From the NCBI RefSeq assembly GCF_040822115.1, contig NZ_CP162004.1, forward strand, positions 2,294,001-2,358,000: a stretch of 64,000 bases of DNA. Direction: 5' to 3'. Positions 8,535 through 17,573 of the stretch are shown here, piece by piece. Under the pieces are notes generated by a model. It did no database searches and was not told the DNA's origin. It saw only the letters and a program-made list of their open reading frames with translations. The position numbers were made by a program, and so were the translations under genes. The number at the start of each line of letters is the position of its first letter. The stretch's first letter is position 1. Origin of the DNA: Flavobacterium sp. WC2421. GTDB lineage: Bacteria > Bacteroidota > Bacteroidia > Flavobacteriales > Flavobacteriaceae.

Positions 8535-9785
8535 ATGGAACAAACGAATCAAACACTTTCTTCAAAATCGGAAGCATTAATAGAAAAAGAAAATAAATAC
8601 GGGGCTCATAATTATCACCCTTTACCAGTTGTTCTTGACAGAGGAGAAGGCGTTTTTGTTTGGGATGTAGATGGAAAAAAATATTTTGATTTTTTATCTG
8701 CTTATTCAGCAGTAAATCAAGGGCATTGTCATCCGAAAATTGTGGGAGCTATGGTGAAACAAGCGCAAACATTGACGTTGACTTCACGTGCTTTTCATAA
8801 TGATCAATTGGGAGTTTATGAAGAATATATAACTAAATACTTTGGTTTTGACAAAGTGTTACCAATGAATACGGGAGCCGAAGCGGTAGAAACGGCTTTG
8901 AAATTATGTAGAAAATGGGCATATGAAGTAAAAGGAATTCCAGAAAATCAAGCACAAATTATTGTTTGTGAAAACAATTTCCACGGAAGAACTACTACCA
9001 TTATTTCTTTCTCTAATGATGAAGGAGCACGTAAGAATTTTGGTCCTTTTACAGCAGGATTTATAAAAATACCATATGATGATACTGATGCATTAGAAAA
9101 AGCATTAAAATCAAGTACTAATATTGCTGGATTCTTAGTTGAGCCGATTCAAGGAGAAGCGGGTGTTTATGTACCAACAGATGGTTATTTGGCAAAAGCC
9201 AAAGCACTTTGTGAAGCGCATAATGTATTGTTTATTGCGGATGAGGTGCAAACAGGAATTGCACGTACTGGAAGGTTACTTGCTGTGAACCATGAAGACG
9301 TACAACCAGATATTCTTATTTTAGGAAAAGCAATTTCTGGAGGTGTTTATCCAGTATCTGCTGTTTTGGCTAATAATGAAATAATGAATGTAATTAAACC
9401 AGGTCAACATGGATCTACTTTTGGTGGTAATCCAGTTGCAGCTGCTGTTGCTATTGCTGCTCTTGAAGTGGTACGTGAAGAAAACTTGGCACAAAATGCT
9501 GCCTTTTTAGGAATTCTTTTAAGAACTGGTTTGAATGAAATTGCTGCTAGAAACCCATTGATTACATTGGTTCGTGGTAAGGGATTGCTAAATGCTATTG
9601 TGATTGATTGTGATGAAGAATCAGATTTAGCTTGGCAAATTTGCTTGAAATTTAGAGATTATGGTTTATTGGCTAAGCCAACACATGGTAACAAAATTAG
9701 ATTGGCACCGCCATTAGTGATCACCGAATCACAAATTCATGAGTGTCTTGCTATTATCGAACAAGCATTAAACGATTTCAGATAA
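8535..9785 (+). CDS. rocD: Ornithine--oxo-acid transaminase
   Basis: A 416-residue class III PLP aminotransferase that converts ornithine plus 2-oxoglutarate to glutamate semialdehyde. Motifs in order are [17 protein letters not shown], the PLP phosphate-binding [49 protein letters not shown], and the Schiff-base Lys in [27 protein letters not shown] completes the signature. The length and the YSAVNQGH motif are specific for ornithine aminotransferase rather than acetylornithine aminotransferase. The arginase gene starts 11 bp downstream, giving a two-step arginine to glutamate semialdehyde route. Confidence 0.96.
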   Translation: MEQTNQTLSSKSEALIEKENKYGAHNYHPLPVVLDRGEGVFVWDVDGKKYFDFLSAYSAVNQGHCHPKIVGAMVKQAQTLTLTSRAFHNDQLGVYEEYITKYFGFDKVLPMNTGAEAVETALKLCRKWAYEVKGIPENQAQIIVCENNFHGRTTTIISFSNDEGARKNFGPFTAGFIKIPYDDTDALEKALKSSTNIAGFLVEPIQGEAGVYVPTDGYLAKAKALCEAHNVLFIADEVQTGIARTGRLLAVNHEDVQPDILILGKAISGGVYPVSAVLANNEIMNVIKPGQHGSTFGGNPVAAAVAIAALEVVREENLAQNAAFLGILLRTGLNEIAARNPLITLVRGKGLLNAIVIDCDEESDLAWQICLKFRDYGLLAKPTHGNKIRLAPPLVITESQIHECLAIIEQALNDFR

Positions 9786-9795
9786 TCTAACTATA

Positions 9796-10758
9796 ATGGA
9801 AAGAGCTATAAAATTAATTAAAAATCGTTCTGATATTGGAGCTGGAACTCGTGGCTCTGACTTAGGAGTGGATGCCATTGAAATTGCTGCTATCAATAAA
9901 AATAGTGATTATTTTAATCGGTTTCCTTTTGAAGATGTTAAGACTCACAATGAGAGTATTTACGATAAGAATAAAAATGATTTTGCCAAAAGAATCGAGC
10001 ATGTTGTAGAACAATGCACGAGGGTGAGTTATGCTGTAAAACATAATTTAGAAGCCAATTATTTCCCCATCGTTTTGTCTGGAGATCACTCCTCGGCACT
10101 AGGTACAATAAGTGGTATTAAAGCGGTTTATCCTAAAAAAACGATAGGTGTTATTTGGATTGATGCGCATGCCGACTTGCATTCTCCCTATACTTCTCCT
10201 TCAGGAAATATTCATGGAATGCCTTTGTCTGCTGCACTTTCAGATGATAATTTAGATTGTCAAATCAATGAGATTTCTTCGGAAACCAAAAAACATTGGG
10301 AGGACATGAAAAATATTGGTTGCCCTGGTGCTAAAATTGATGCAGGGAACCTTATCTATTTTGGTGTTCGCGATACCGAAGAAGCAGAGGAAAAACAAAT
10401 AGAGAAGTTGAAAATTAGGAACTATATGGTTGCTGAAGTGCGTTACAGAGGTTTGCAAACTTGTGTAAAAGAAGCCTTGGCTAAATTAGCTAATTGTGAC
10501 ATGATTTACATTTCTTTTGATGTGGATTCCATGGACTGTGATATGATTTCTTATGGTACAGGAACTCCAGTATCTAAAGGTTTTGATCAATATGAAGTGA
10601 TTGAAATCATCAATCAAATTGTGAAAAGTAAAAAAGTCGTTTGTTTAGAAGTCGTTGAGGTAAATCCTTTATTGGATACCAAAGGAAATAAAATGGCGGA
10701 GACTGCATTTGAAGTATTAGAACAAGTCACAGAAACAATTGATTTGTGGATTGCATAA
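9796..10758 (+). CDS. rocF: Arginase-family hydrolase
   Basis: A 320-residue member of the ureohydrolase superfamily. Binuclear manganese ligands are visible in SGDHSSALG, IWIDAHADLHSP (DAHAD), GNIHGMPLS and YISFDVDSMDCDM (DVD). It is coupled to ornithine aminotransferase, so arginine hydrolysis to ornithine and urea is the probable reaction; agmatinase or formimidoylglutamase activity is less likely in this context. The C-terminal half is somewhat longer than Bacillus RocF. A terminator follows at 10779. Confidence 0.9.
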   Translation: MERAIKLIKNRSDIGAGTRGSDLGVDAIEIAAINKNSDYFNRFPFEDVKTHNESIYDKNKNDFAKRIEHVVEQCTRVSYAVKHNLEANYFPIVLSGDHSSALGTISGIKAVYPKKTIGVIWIDAHADLHSPYTSPSGNIHGMPLSAALSDDNLDCQINEISSETKKHWEDMKNIGCPGAKIDAGNLIYFGVRDTEEAEEKQIEKLKIRNYMVAEVRYRGLQTCVKEALAKLANCDMIYISFDVDSMDCDMISYGTGTPVSKGFDQYEVIEIINQIVKSKKVVCLEVVEVNPLLDTKGNKMAETAFEVLEQVTETIDLWIA

Positions 10759-10778
10759 ATTTTTAATTATAAATATAT

Positions 10779-10817
10779 AAATCCCCAAAGTCTAGTTGTA
10801 GATTTTGGGGATTTTTT
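10779..10817 (+). terminator. Terminator of the rocD-arginase operon
   Basis: Arms AAATCCCCAAA and TTTTGGGGATTT close a 13-base loop and are followed by Ts. Confidence 0.85.
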
Positions 10818-11127
10818 ATGCTCTTTAGCCACGGATTCGTAAATTAATTTATTGGTATTATGAGTTTTACTGCAAATTATTTGTTGGTCATTAATTTACC
10901 GCTTCTTTATATAGTTAAATGAAAAACTGTAAAAAAGGTGGCTTTTAACTTTTAGCCATGGATTCGCTAATTATTTGTTTCTAATAGTATTCATTTTTCT
11001 TTATTAAAGATTTGCCAGCATCAAGAGCACTATATTCCCTTTTTCGTAATTTAAACGATATAAATTGCTCTTAATTCATTTCGCTGTATTTAAAAGTTAA
11101 TTCCTATTTTAGCTTAACAGATTTATA
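10818..11127. other. Intergenic region with a diverged direct repeat
   Basis: No gene is seen in this stretch. It holds two diverged copies of a short sequence (TTAGCCACGGATTCG at about 10827 and TTAGCCATGGATTCG at about 10952), 125 bp apart. The moeA promoter region follows. Confidence 0.5.
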
Positions 11128-11154
11128 TATATTTGTAGTAAGTATTTTTACGTA
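11128..11154 (+). promoter_or_regulatory. moeA promoter -7 box and 16-bp palindrome
   Basis: The -7 box TATATTTG is at 11128-11135. Three bases later is TAAGTATTTTTACGTA (11139-11154), which matches TAMGTA-N4-TACKTA. The same palindrome occurs at four nitrate-gene promoters in this window. Its place in the start-site region fits a repressor. The ATG is 20 bp further on. Confidence 0.65.
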
Positions 11155-11174
11155 GTTTTTAAAATTTAGTTTTT

Positions 11175-12347
11175 ATGATTCAAGTAGATCACGCCTTGTC
11201 GATTATAGCAGAGAACAGTAGTAAAATGCCTGTCAAGAAAATTAAAGTGGGTAAGTCACTAGGGTTTATTTTGGCGGAAGCCATTTATTCTCCTATAGAT
11301 ATGCCGCCCTTCCGACAATCGGCAATGGATGGATATGCGTTTGTACATAGTGAATTGTCGACATTTTCTGTGGTTAGTAGTTCGCAAGCAGGAGATTATT
11401 CTAATTTAAAACTAGGACTAAACGAAGCAATTAGAATATTTACGGGAGCTTATGTTCCGGATGATGCTAATACGGTGGTAATGCAAGAGCATACCACTGC
11501 AACTAAAGATTCAATCCATATTGACAAATTACCAGTTCCCTTCTCAAATGTTAGAAATAAGGGGGAACAAATAGAAAAGGGGAAATTAGTTTTAGATAAA
11601 AATACAATTATAACACCTGCTGCAATTGGTTTTTTTGCTTGCTTGGGCATTTCGGAAATCAAAGTGTATTCGAAACCAAAAATAGCGATTTTGGTCACAG
11701 GTAATGAACTGGTAAAAGTGGGTAAGAAATTACCTAAAGGAAAAATATACGAAAGTAATTCGGTGATGCTAGAAGCAGCATTAAAAGAAGTTGGAATAAA
11801 GAAAACAACCATTTTTAGAGTAAAAGACAATTTAAAGGCGACGTCAAAAATGGTCGAAAGTTGTTTGGCTCATTTTGATGTGATTCTTATTTCTGGTGGA
11901 ATATCCGTTGGAGATTATGATTTTGTCAAAGAAGCTCTGTTGCAAAATGGAGTAGAGGAGTTGTTTTATAAAATAAATCAAAAACCGGGAAAACCTTTGT
12001 TTTTTGGTAAAAAAGAAGAAAAATTAGTTTTTGCCTTGCCGGGAAATCCTGCTTCTTCTTTAACTTGTTTTTATGTGTATGCGTTACCAGCGTTAAAAAA
12101 GCGTTTGGGATTCACGGATATTCATTTGCCAAAAATGAACCGAAAAATAACGACCAATTTTCAGAATAATACAGGCAAGACATTATTTTTAAAAGGATTT
12201 TACGATGATGATTGTGTGACTGTTTTAGAAAGTCAGAGTTCAGCGATGTTGAACACTTTTGCGGTTGCCAATTGTTTTATTTATGTGCCGCATACGGTGG
12301 TAGATATTCAAGAAAATCACGAAGTACAAATTATTCCCTTTAATTAA
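11175..12347 (+). CDS. moeA: Molybdopterin molybdotransferase
   Basis: A 390-residue MoeA that inserts molybdate into adenylylated molybdopterin. Visible motifs are MPPFRQSAMDGYAF near the N-terminus, TGAYVPDDANTVVMQEH, the MoCF_biosynth signature ISGGISVGDYDFV, and FALPGNPASS. Domain order and length match the family. It is the first gene of the Moco operon; the TSUP gene begins 8 bp after its stop. It carries the palindrome shared with the nitrate genes in its promoter, which ties cofactor synthesis to nitrate use. Confidence 0.96.
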   Translation: MIQVDHALSIIAENSSKMPVKKIKVGKSLGFILAEAIYSPIDMPPFRQSAMDGYAFVHSELSTFSVVSSSQAGDYSNLKLGLNEAIRIFTGAYVPDDANTVVMQEHTTATKDSIHIDKLPVPFSNVRNKGEQIEKGKLVLDKNTIITPAAIGFFACLGISEIKVYSKPKIAILVTGNELVKVGKKLPKGKIYESNSVMLEAALKEVGIKKTTIFRVKDNLKATSKMVESCLAHFDVILISGGISVGDYDFVKEALLQNGVEELFYKINQKPGKPLFFGKKEEKLVFALPGNPASSLTCFYVYALPALKKRLGFTDIHLPKMNRKITTNFQNNTGKTLFLKGFYDDDCVTVLESQSSAMLNTFAVANCFIYVPHTVVDIQENHEVQIIPFN

Positions 12348-12355
12348 TTTAAGAA

Positions 12356-13102
12356 ATGGATTTAATAGCAACAGATCATTTACTTTTATTTTGTATCGCT
12401 CTTGCGGTTATCGCCTTTCTGTATTCTAGTGTGGGTCATGGTGGAGCATCGGGTTATTTGGCACTAATGGCTCTTTTTGCAGTACCTATTGTGGTGATGA
12501 AACCATCGGCTTTGCTGTTGAATTTATTTGTTTCTAGTATATCGTTTTTATTTTATTATAAAATGGATTTCTTTCGACCTAAACTCTTTTATCCTTTTGC
12601 GATAGCATCCGTTCCTGCCGCATTTTTGGGAGGTTATATAACATTAGACAGTGCCATTTATAAAGTGATATTGGGAGTTGTACTTGTTTTTGCTGCCTTT
12701 CGATTATTAGGGTTTTTCTCTTCGAAAGAAAAAGAACTGACTGCAATAAATATTCCATTGGCTTTGGCTTGTGGAGCCACAATCGGACTATTATCAGGAA
12801 TGTTGGGGATAGGGGGCGGAATTATTTTAAGTCCGATTCTTTTATTACTAGGATGGGCAACGATAAAAGAAGCGGCAGCAATTTCTAGCTTATTCATTTT
12901 TGTAAATTCATTGGCGGGGATTTCGGGTTATGTTTTTGGAGGAAAATCGTTTCCTGTTGAAAGTTTTTATTTTGTTCCTATAGCGATTCTTGGCGGAATC
13001 TTAGGGGCCTATTATGGAAGTGGGTGTTTTTCGAATAAAACGTTGAAATATGTTTTAGGTACGGTGATTTTGTTAGCAAGTGTGAAGTTGATTTTTCCGT
13101 GA
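12356..13102 (+). CDS. TSUP (TauE/SafE)-family membrane transporter
   Basis: A 248-residue integral membrane protein with about seven or eight hydrophobic segments. It has the TSUP repeat signatures SSVGHGGASGYLALM near residue 25 and LSGMLGIGGGIILSP near residue 145. The family moves small anions such as sulfite, sulfonates or sulfoacetate. Its place inside a Moco operon suggests a linked anion, but the sequence does not show the substrate. It ends at the edge of the 14-bp tandem repeat array. Confidence 0.88.
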   Translation: MDLIATDHLLLFCIALAVIAFLYSSVGHGGASGYLALMALFAVPIVVMKPSALLLNLFVSSISFLFYYKMDFFRPKLFYPFAIASVPAAFLGGYITLDSAIYKVILGVVLVFAAFRLLGFFSSKEKELTAINIPLALACGATIGLLSGMLGIGGGIILSPILLLLGWATIKEAAAISSLFIFVNSLAGISGYVFGGKSFPVESFYFVPIAILGGILGAYYGSGCFSNKTLKYVLGTVILLASVKLIFP

Positions 13103-13106
13103 GATA

Positions 13107-13343
13107 GGATGAAAGAGACAAGATGAAAGAGACAAGATGAAAGAGACAAGATGAAAGAGGCAAGATGAAAGAGGCAAGATGAAAGTGGCAAGATGAAAGA
13201 GGCAAGATGAAAGAGGCAAGATGAAAGAGACAAGATGAAAGAGGCAAGATGAAAGAGACAAGATGAAAGAGGCAAGATGAAAGAGGCAAGATGAAAGAGA
13301 CAAGATGAAAGAGACAAGATGAAAGAGGCAAGATGAAAGAGAC
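13107..13343. repeat. 14-bp tandem repeat array (16 full units)
   Basis: Sixteen head-to-tail copies of AAGATGAAAGAGRC run from 13120 to 13343 after one partial copy at 13107-13119. Units alternate between GAC and GGC endings and one has GTGGC. The array lies 5 bp after the TSUP stop and 86 bp before mobA, inside the Moco operon. Because the unit is 14 bp, reading frames repeat every 42 bp. All three minus-strand frames stay open but look like artefacts. Confidence 0.98.
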
Positions 13344-13429
13344 AAGAGAATAGAAGGTTTGAATATCTATAAACTATGGAATAAAGAATAAGAATAGAAA
13401 TAAAAAAAGTTAAAGTGAATATTTAAAAA

Positions 13430-14002
13430 ATGAAAACAATAGTAGTATCAATTCTTTGTGGTGGCAAAAGTAGCCGAATGCAGTCCGAAAAAGGATTGGC
13501 ACTTTATCAAGGGATTCCTTTTATTGAGCACATTATAAAAGCGGTTTTGCCCATTGCAACCGAGATACAATTGATTACCAATACTGCTGATTATGATTAT
13601 TTGGAGTATAAAAAAATAAAAGATATTGAATTGGACAAAGGGCCAATTGGCGGAATTTATTCGGCTTTGACACATTCTAGTTCCGAATTAAATTTGATAG
13701 TTAGCTGTGATGTTCCTTTAATTTCAACGGAGTTGTTACTAGAGTTGCTGGAAAAACACCAAGAGAATGCAACAGTTACAGTATTTGCCGACAGGGAGCG
13801 CATTCATCCTTTGATAGGGATTTATTCTAAAAAAGTACTACCAATTTTAAAAGACGCTATTGTCAATTCTAATTTAAGAATGATGGAAATGATACACAAT
13901 GTAGACGCTCAAATTATTAAAGTGGGCGATGATAAAAGCAATCAATTTCGAAATATAAATACGATTACCGAATTAAATGAACTGAATACCAATTTATCCT
14001 AG
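13430..14002 (+). CDS. mobA: Molybdenum cofactor guanylyltransferase
   Basis: A 190-residue nucleotidyltransferase. The N-terminal LCGGKSSRMQSEKGLALYQG is the GTP-binding signature of MobA (consensus LAGGxSxRMGxDK), and VSCDVPLIS holds the metal-binding Asp. MobA attaches GMP to Mo-molybdopterin to make the bis-MGD form used by the NasC-like nitrate reductase at 32563. The second residue of the loop is C rather than the usual A. It is followed by cobA after 6 bp. Confidence 0.92.
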   Translation: MKTIVVSILCGGKSSRMQSEKGLALYQGIPFIEHIIKAVLPIATEIQLITNTADYDYLEYKKIKDIELDKGPIGGIYSALTHSSSELNLIVSCDVPLISTELLLELLEKHQENATVTVFADRERIHPLIGIYSKKVLPILKDAIVNSNLRMMEMIHNVDAQIIKVGDDKSNQFRNINTITELNELNTNLS

Positions 14003-14008
14003 AGCAAA

Positions 14009-14806
14009 ATGAAAAAAGTACATACACCAAAGTTAACCATCGTAGGGGCTGGGCCTGGAGATGTAGATTTGATTACAATAAAAGCCTTAAAAGCATTAGA
14101 AACTGCCGATGTAGTTTTGTATGATGCGCTGGTGAACGAAGAATTATTAAGTTATGCTCCGCAAGCTGAAGCTGTTTTTGTAGGCAAGCGTTTTGGATGT
14201 CATGCGTACAGTCAAGATCAAATCAACGACCTGATTGTTGTCATGGCGAAAAAACACGGACATGTAGTGCGCTTGAAAGGGGGCGATCCATTCGTTTTTG
14301 GAAGAGGAAGTGAAGAAATAGAATACGCACAGCAATTTGGTTTAGAAACGGCTATTGTACCTGGAATTTCATCCGCATTGGGTGTGCCTGCTTCTAATGG
14401 AATTAGTTTAACGCAACGTAAAGTATCCGAAAGTTTTTGGGTAATTACAGGAACAACATCCGATCATAAGTTGTCTAAGGATGTGAGCTTGGCTTCTCAA
14501 TCGTCTGCTACAGTTGTTATCTTGATGGGGATGCATAAACTAAATGAAATTGTAACTTTATACCAAAAGAATAGAACCGATGATTTGCCTATTGCTATTA
14601 TTCAAAACGGAACTACCGCTTCACAAAAAAAAGTAAGCGGAAAAATAAGCTCTATTTTGGAATTAGTTAAAGAACAAGAATTGGCTTCGCCAGCGATAAT
14701 TATCATTGGAGAAGTGGTGGGACATACGTCAAAATTGACTTCCTTTGTTAAAGAAGAAGAGATGGAAGACGAGTTCATTTTGCAAAATTTAAATGAAATA
14801 GCATGA
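14009..14806 (+). CDS. cobA: Uroporphyrinogen-III C-methyltransferase
   Basis: A 265-residue SAM-dependent methyltransferase. Signatures are VGAGPGDVDLITIKALKAL at the N-terminus, DALVNEELL, and VVRLKGGDPFVFGRGSEE. It adds two methyl groups to uroporphyrinogen III to give precorrin-2, the siroheme precursor. Siroheme is needed by NirB (48739), which explains its place in an operon that otherwise makes Moco. There is no fused CysG-type dehydrogenase/ferrochelatase domain, and no gene for those steps in the window. It overlaps moaD by 4 bp (ATGA). Confidence 0.96.
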   Translation: MKKVHTPKLTIVGAGPGDVDLITIKALKALETADVVLYDALVNEELLSYAPQAEAVFVGKRFGCHAYSQDQINDLIVVMAKKHGHVVRLKGGDPFVFGRGSEEIEYAQQFGLETAIVPGISSALGVPASNGISLTQRKVSESFWVITGTTSDHKLSKDVSLASQSSATVVILMGMHKLNEIVTLYQKNRTDDLPIAIIQNGTTASQKKVSGKISSILELVKEQELASPAIIIIGEVVGHTSKLTSFVKEEEMEDEFILQNLNEIA

Positions 14807-15039
14807 TTACGATAAAATATTTTGGTGCCATTGCCGAGAAAGCAAAAACCGAAGGAGAAGCACTTTCTTTTTCGAATCAATCGTTGCAGGATGTAATAAA
14901 CACATTAGATCAAAAACACGAATTGAGCACGCTTTCTTATAGCATTGCAGTGAACCAAAAAATAATTCAAGATACCCAATCGTATCTTTTAGAAAGCAAT
15001 GATATTGTTGCTTTATTGCCTCCTTTTGCGGGTGGTTGA
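14803..15039 (+). CDS. moaD: Molybdopterin synthase sulfur carrier subunit
   Basis: A 78-residue ubiquitin-like protein ending in PPFAGG. The C-terminal Gly-Gly is thiocarboxylated and gives its sulfur to cyclic pyranopterin. The length and beta-grasp pattern fit MoaD. Its start overlaps the cobA stop and the moeB gene follows directly, so it is in the middle of a coupled operon with its activating enzyme. Confidence 0.95.
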   Translation: MITIKYFGAIAEKAKTEGEALSFSNQSLQDVINTLDQKHELSTLSYSIAVNQKIIQDTQSYLLESNDIVALLPPFAGG

Positions 15040-15053
15040 TTAAACTGAATTAT

Positions 15054-16133
15054 ATGGAAACAACACGATACAACCGACAACTCATTCTTCCTGAAGTAGG
15101 CGAAAACGGACAGGAAAAATTACAGCAAGCCAAAGTTTTGATTATTGGACTTGGTGGTTTAGGCGCGGCAGTTTTACCGTATTTGGCCGCAGCAGGAATT
15201 GGCGAAATAGGATTGATTGATGAAGATGTAATTGAAGTAAGTAACTTGCAACGCCAAGTGATTTATAAAACCGCTTCGGTAGGAAATAGCAAAGTGGAGG
15301 AAGCAAAAAATAGGGCTTTGGAGCTGAATCCAACCTTAAAAATAAATGCGATTGTAGAAAGAGTAAATGGTAAAAACGCACTTTCTTTATTCGAGCAGTA
15401 TGATATTATTGTCGATGGAACGGATAATTTAAGTAGTAAATATTTAATCAATGATGCTTGTTGCGTTACCAAGAAACCATTTGTTTATGGTTCTGTTTAT
15501 AAATTTGAAGGGCAGGTTTCCGTATTTAATTATCAAAATGGACCCACGTATCGTTGTGTATTCCCAGAGGAAAATGCCGCGGTGAGGAACTGTAATGAAG
15601 CCGGGGTGATGGGAATATCCGTTGGAATCATAGGAATGTTTCAAGCCAACGAGGTTTTAAAAATGGTTTTAGGGATAGGAGAAGTGTTAGCAGGTAAATT
15701 ACTGGTTTACAATATGCTTAATAGCGATCAACAAAAATTTGAATTTTCAAAAAAACAAATTGTAAAGACTGACAAAACGACTTTCGATCATAAATACAAC
15801 GTAGCAACTACTCGAAATTTTGAAATTCCTACTTCGGTAGCAATGGAGCAAATCAATCAGCCCGAAGTTGTTTTTCTAGATGTTCGTAATCTAGAAGAAT
15901 CTCCAAAATTAGCACAATCCAATTGTATCCAAATTCCGTTAAGTGAACTGGAGCAGGAATTACATCAATTGAATCCCCAAAGTAAAATAATTGTTTTTTG
16001 CCAATCAGGAATTCGATCTAAAACTGCAGTAACGCTGCTAAGAAAAAATCAGTTCATTTCGGCCTTTAGTATAATGGGCGGAATGAATGCAATGACCAAA
16101 TTTGAACCTAACGAAACGCTTTTTGTTTCTTAA
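15054..16133 (+). CDS. moeB: MoaD-activating adenylyltransferase MoeB with C-terminal rhodanese domain
   Basis: This protein of about 359 residues is read from the ATG at 15054; an upstream TTG at 15036 would overlap the moaD stop and is less likely. Residues 1-240 are a ThiF/MoeB domain with the ATP-binding loop IIGLGGLGAAVLPYLAAAGI, IDEDVIEVSNLQRQ and an active-site Cys in VRNCNEAGVMG. A rhodanese domain follows (about 265-359) with the persulfide Cys in IIVFCQSGIRSKTA. It adenylylates the MoaD C-terminus, and the rhodanese domain could supply the sulfur. The fusion resembles eukaryotic MOCS3 and many bacterial MoeBR proteins. Confidence 0.94.
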   Translation: METTRYNRQLILPEVGENGQEKLQQAKVLIIGLGGLGAAVLPYLAAAGIGEIGLIDEDVIEVSNLQRQVIYKTASVGNSKVEEAKNRALELNPTLKINAIVERVNGKNALSLFEQYDIIVDGTDNLSSKYLINDACCVTKKPFVYGSVYKFEGQVSVFNYQNGPTYRCVFPEENAAVRNCNEAGVMGISVGIIGMFQANEVLKMVLGIGEVLAGKLLVYNMLNSDQQKFEFSKKQIVKTDKTTFDHKYNVATTRNFEIPTSVAMEQINQPEVVFLDVRNLEESPKLAQSNCIQIPLSELEQELHQLNPQSKIIVFCQSGIRSKTAVTLLRKNQFISAFSIMGGMNAMTKFEPNETLFVS

Positions 16134-16144
16134 AATAATAGACC

Positions 16145-16582
16145 ATGGGAAAGAAAACCGTATTTATAGAAGGCCCTATTTCGGCTGAATTTATAGGGCA
16201 ATCCATAGCCAAACATCAAAGCAAGCACACGATTGGTGCACACAATATTTTTCTGGGACAAGTACGTGCAGATGTGCATGGCGATACAGCGGTAAAAGCA
16301 ATCGAGTACACCGCTTATGAAGAAATGGCCAATGAAAAGCTAGACGCCATCCGCGAAAAAGCATTCGAAAAATACGATTTAATTTGCATGCATATTTACC
16401 ATAGTTTGGGCGTGGTGCAAGCTGGCGAAGTTTGTTTGTTTGTATTCGTATCAGCCACAAGAAGAAAACAAGTATATGAAGCTACCGAATCGATTGTCAA
16501 TTGGATAAAAGAAGACGTACCCATCTTTGGCAAAGAAATATTCGAAAACGAAGCATTCACTTGGAAAACAAATACGAAGTAG
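16145..16582 (+). CDS. moaE: Molybdopterin synthase catalytic subunit
   Basis: A 145-residue MoaE. Recognisable parts are GAHNIFLGQVRAD (family GAxxxFxGxVR), AIEYTAYEEMA, HSLGVVQAGEVCLFV, SATRRKQVYEA and VNWIKEDVPIFGKE, with the Lys of the last motif in the active site. With MoaD it converts cyclic pyranopterin monophosphate to molybdopterin. It begins 11 bp after moeB and is followed by a 73-bp spacer with two short repeats of CGATGTTCGAA. Confidence 0.96.
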   Translation: MGKKTVFIEGPISAEFIGQSIAKHQSKHTIGAHNIFLGQVRADVHGDTAVKAIEYTAYEEMANEKLDAIREKAFEKYDLICMHIYHSLGVVQAGEVCLFVFVSATRRKQVYEATESIVNWIKEDVPIFGKEIFENEAFTWKTNTK

Positions 16583-16655
16583 TCGTTGATCGATGTTCGA
16601 AATTCGTTGACCGATGTTCGAAAAACGAATAAACCTGAAACTTTAAACAAAAAAA

Positions 16656-17573
16656 ATGGTAGACATTACGCATAAAATAAGTACATTACGTTCGGCAACT
16701 GCGACTGCTACGGTATTGGTGAGTCATCAAGACACCATTGATGCCATTGTAAATAACACCGTTCCCAAAGGCAATGTGCTCGAAATGGCCAAAACGGCGG
16801 GTTTATTTGCGGTAAAAAACACCCATTTATCCATACCAGATTGCCATCCGCTTCCTATTGAATTTACTTCGGTAGAATATGAAATTAGCGGACTCACCAT
16901 CGCCATTATTTTCAAAGTAAAAACCGTTTATAAAACAGGTGTTGAGGTCGAGGCCATGCACGGCGCGTCTATTGTGGCGTTGACCATGTACGATATGCTG
17001 AAACCGATCGATAAAAACATCGAAATTTCGACTATTAAACTAGTGGAGAAAAAAGGCGGAAAATCGTCTTTCAAAAATAAATTCCCCAATCCAATCAAAG
17101 CGGCGGTTTTTGTCTGTTCCGATTCTATTTTTGCAGGCCAAAAAGAAGATCGCTCGGGTAAAATTATTGTCGAAAAATTAGATTCGTATGGTATAGAAAC
17201 CACCCATTACGAAATCATTCCGGATGAGATCGATTACATCCAAGAGCGCACCACACGATTTGCGCAGGACGAATACCAATTGATTATTTTCACAGGCGGA
17301 ACCGGACTTTCGCCACGCGATGTCACGCCCGAGGCATTGGAGCCCTTGCTAGAATCTCGCATTCCAGGTATCGAGGAAGCCATTCGATCCTATGGGCAAC
17401 AACGCATGCCTTATGCTATGCTTTCGCGCTCTATGGTGGGCACGATAGGCAATACTTTGGTGCTGGCTTTACCAGGATCTACTAATGGTGCTAGAGAATC
17501 CATGGATGCTGTTTTCCCGCATGCACTGCACGTTTTTCACGTATTAAAAGGCAACAATCATGACGCCAAATAA
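16656..17573 (+). CDS. moaCB: Fused MoaC-MoaB molybdenum cofactor protein
   Basis: A 305-residue fusion. Residues 1-150 are MoaC (cyclic pyranopterin monophosphate synthase): AKTAGLFAVKNT, PDCHPLPIEF, VEVEAMHGASIVALTMYDM and a Lys-rich active site. Residues about 150-305 are a MoaB/MogA domain with AAVFVCSDSIFAGQ, IFTGGTGLSPRDVTPE and a final ALPGSTNGARESMD, which adenylylates molybdopterin. The linker has KKGGKSSFKNKFPNP. The start follows a leader with CCTGAAACTTTAAAC, like the one before bshB1. The gene and moaA are visibly richer in G+C than the genes before them. It overlaps moaA by 14 bp. Confidence 0.95.
   Translation: MVDITHKISTLRSATATATVLVSHQDTIDAIVNNTVPKGNVLEMAKTAGLFAVKNTHLSIPDCHPLPIEFTSVEYEISGLTIAIIFKVKTVYKTGVEVEAMHGASIVALTMYDMLKPIDKNIEISTIKLVEKKGGKSSFKNKFPNPIKAAVFVCSDSIFAGQKEDRSGKIIVEKLDSYGIETTHYEIIPDEIDYIQERTTRFAQDEYQLIIFTGGTGLSPRDVTPEALEPLLESRIPGIEEAIRSYGQQRMPYAMLSRSMVGTIGNTLVLALPGSTNGARESMDAVFPHALHVFHVLKGNNHDAK

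Noticed and set aside
13107..13343. CRISPR array
   Set aside because: The units are only 14 bp with no spacers, and no cas genes are near.
12978..13345. Three overlapping minus-strand ORFs of about 90-117 codons with a repeating LSSCLFHLVSFIL peptide
   Set aside because: They are products of the 14-bp array, which has no stops on the minus strand in any frame. No start site or leader supports them.
15036..15053. Extended moeB start at the TTG at 15036
   Set aside because: It would start on the moaD stop, and the following residues (MIKLNY) are not part of the ThiF domain. The ATG at 15054 fits better.
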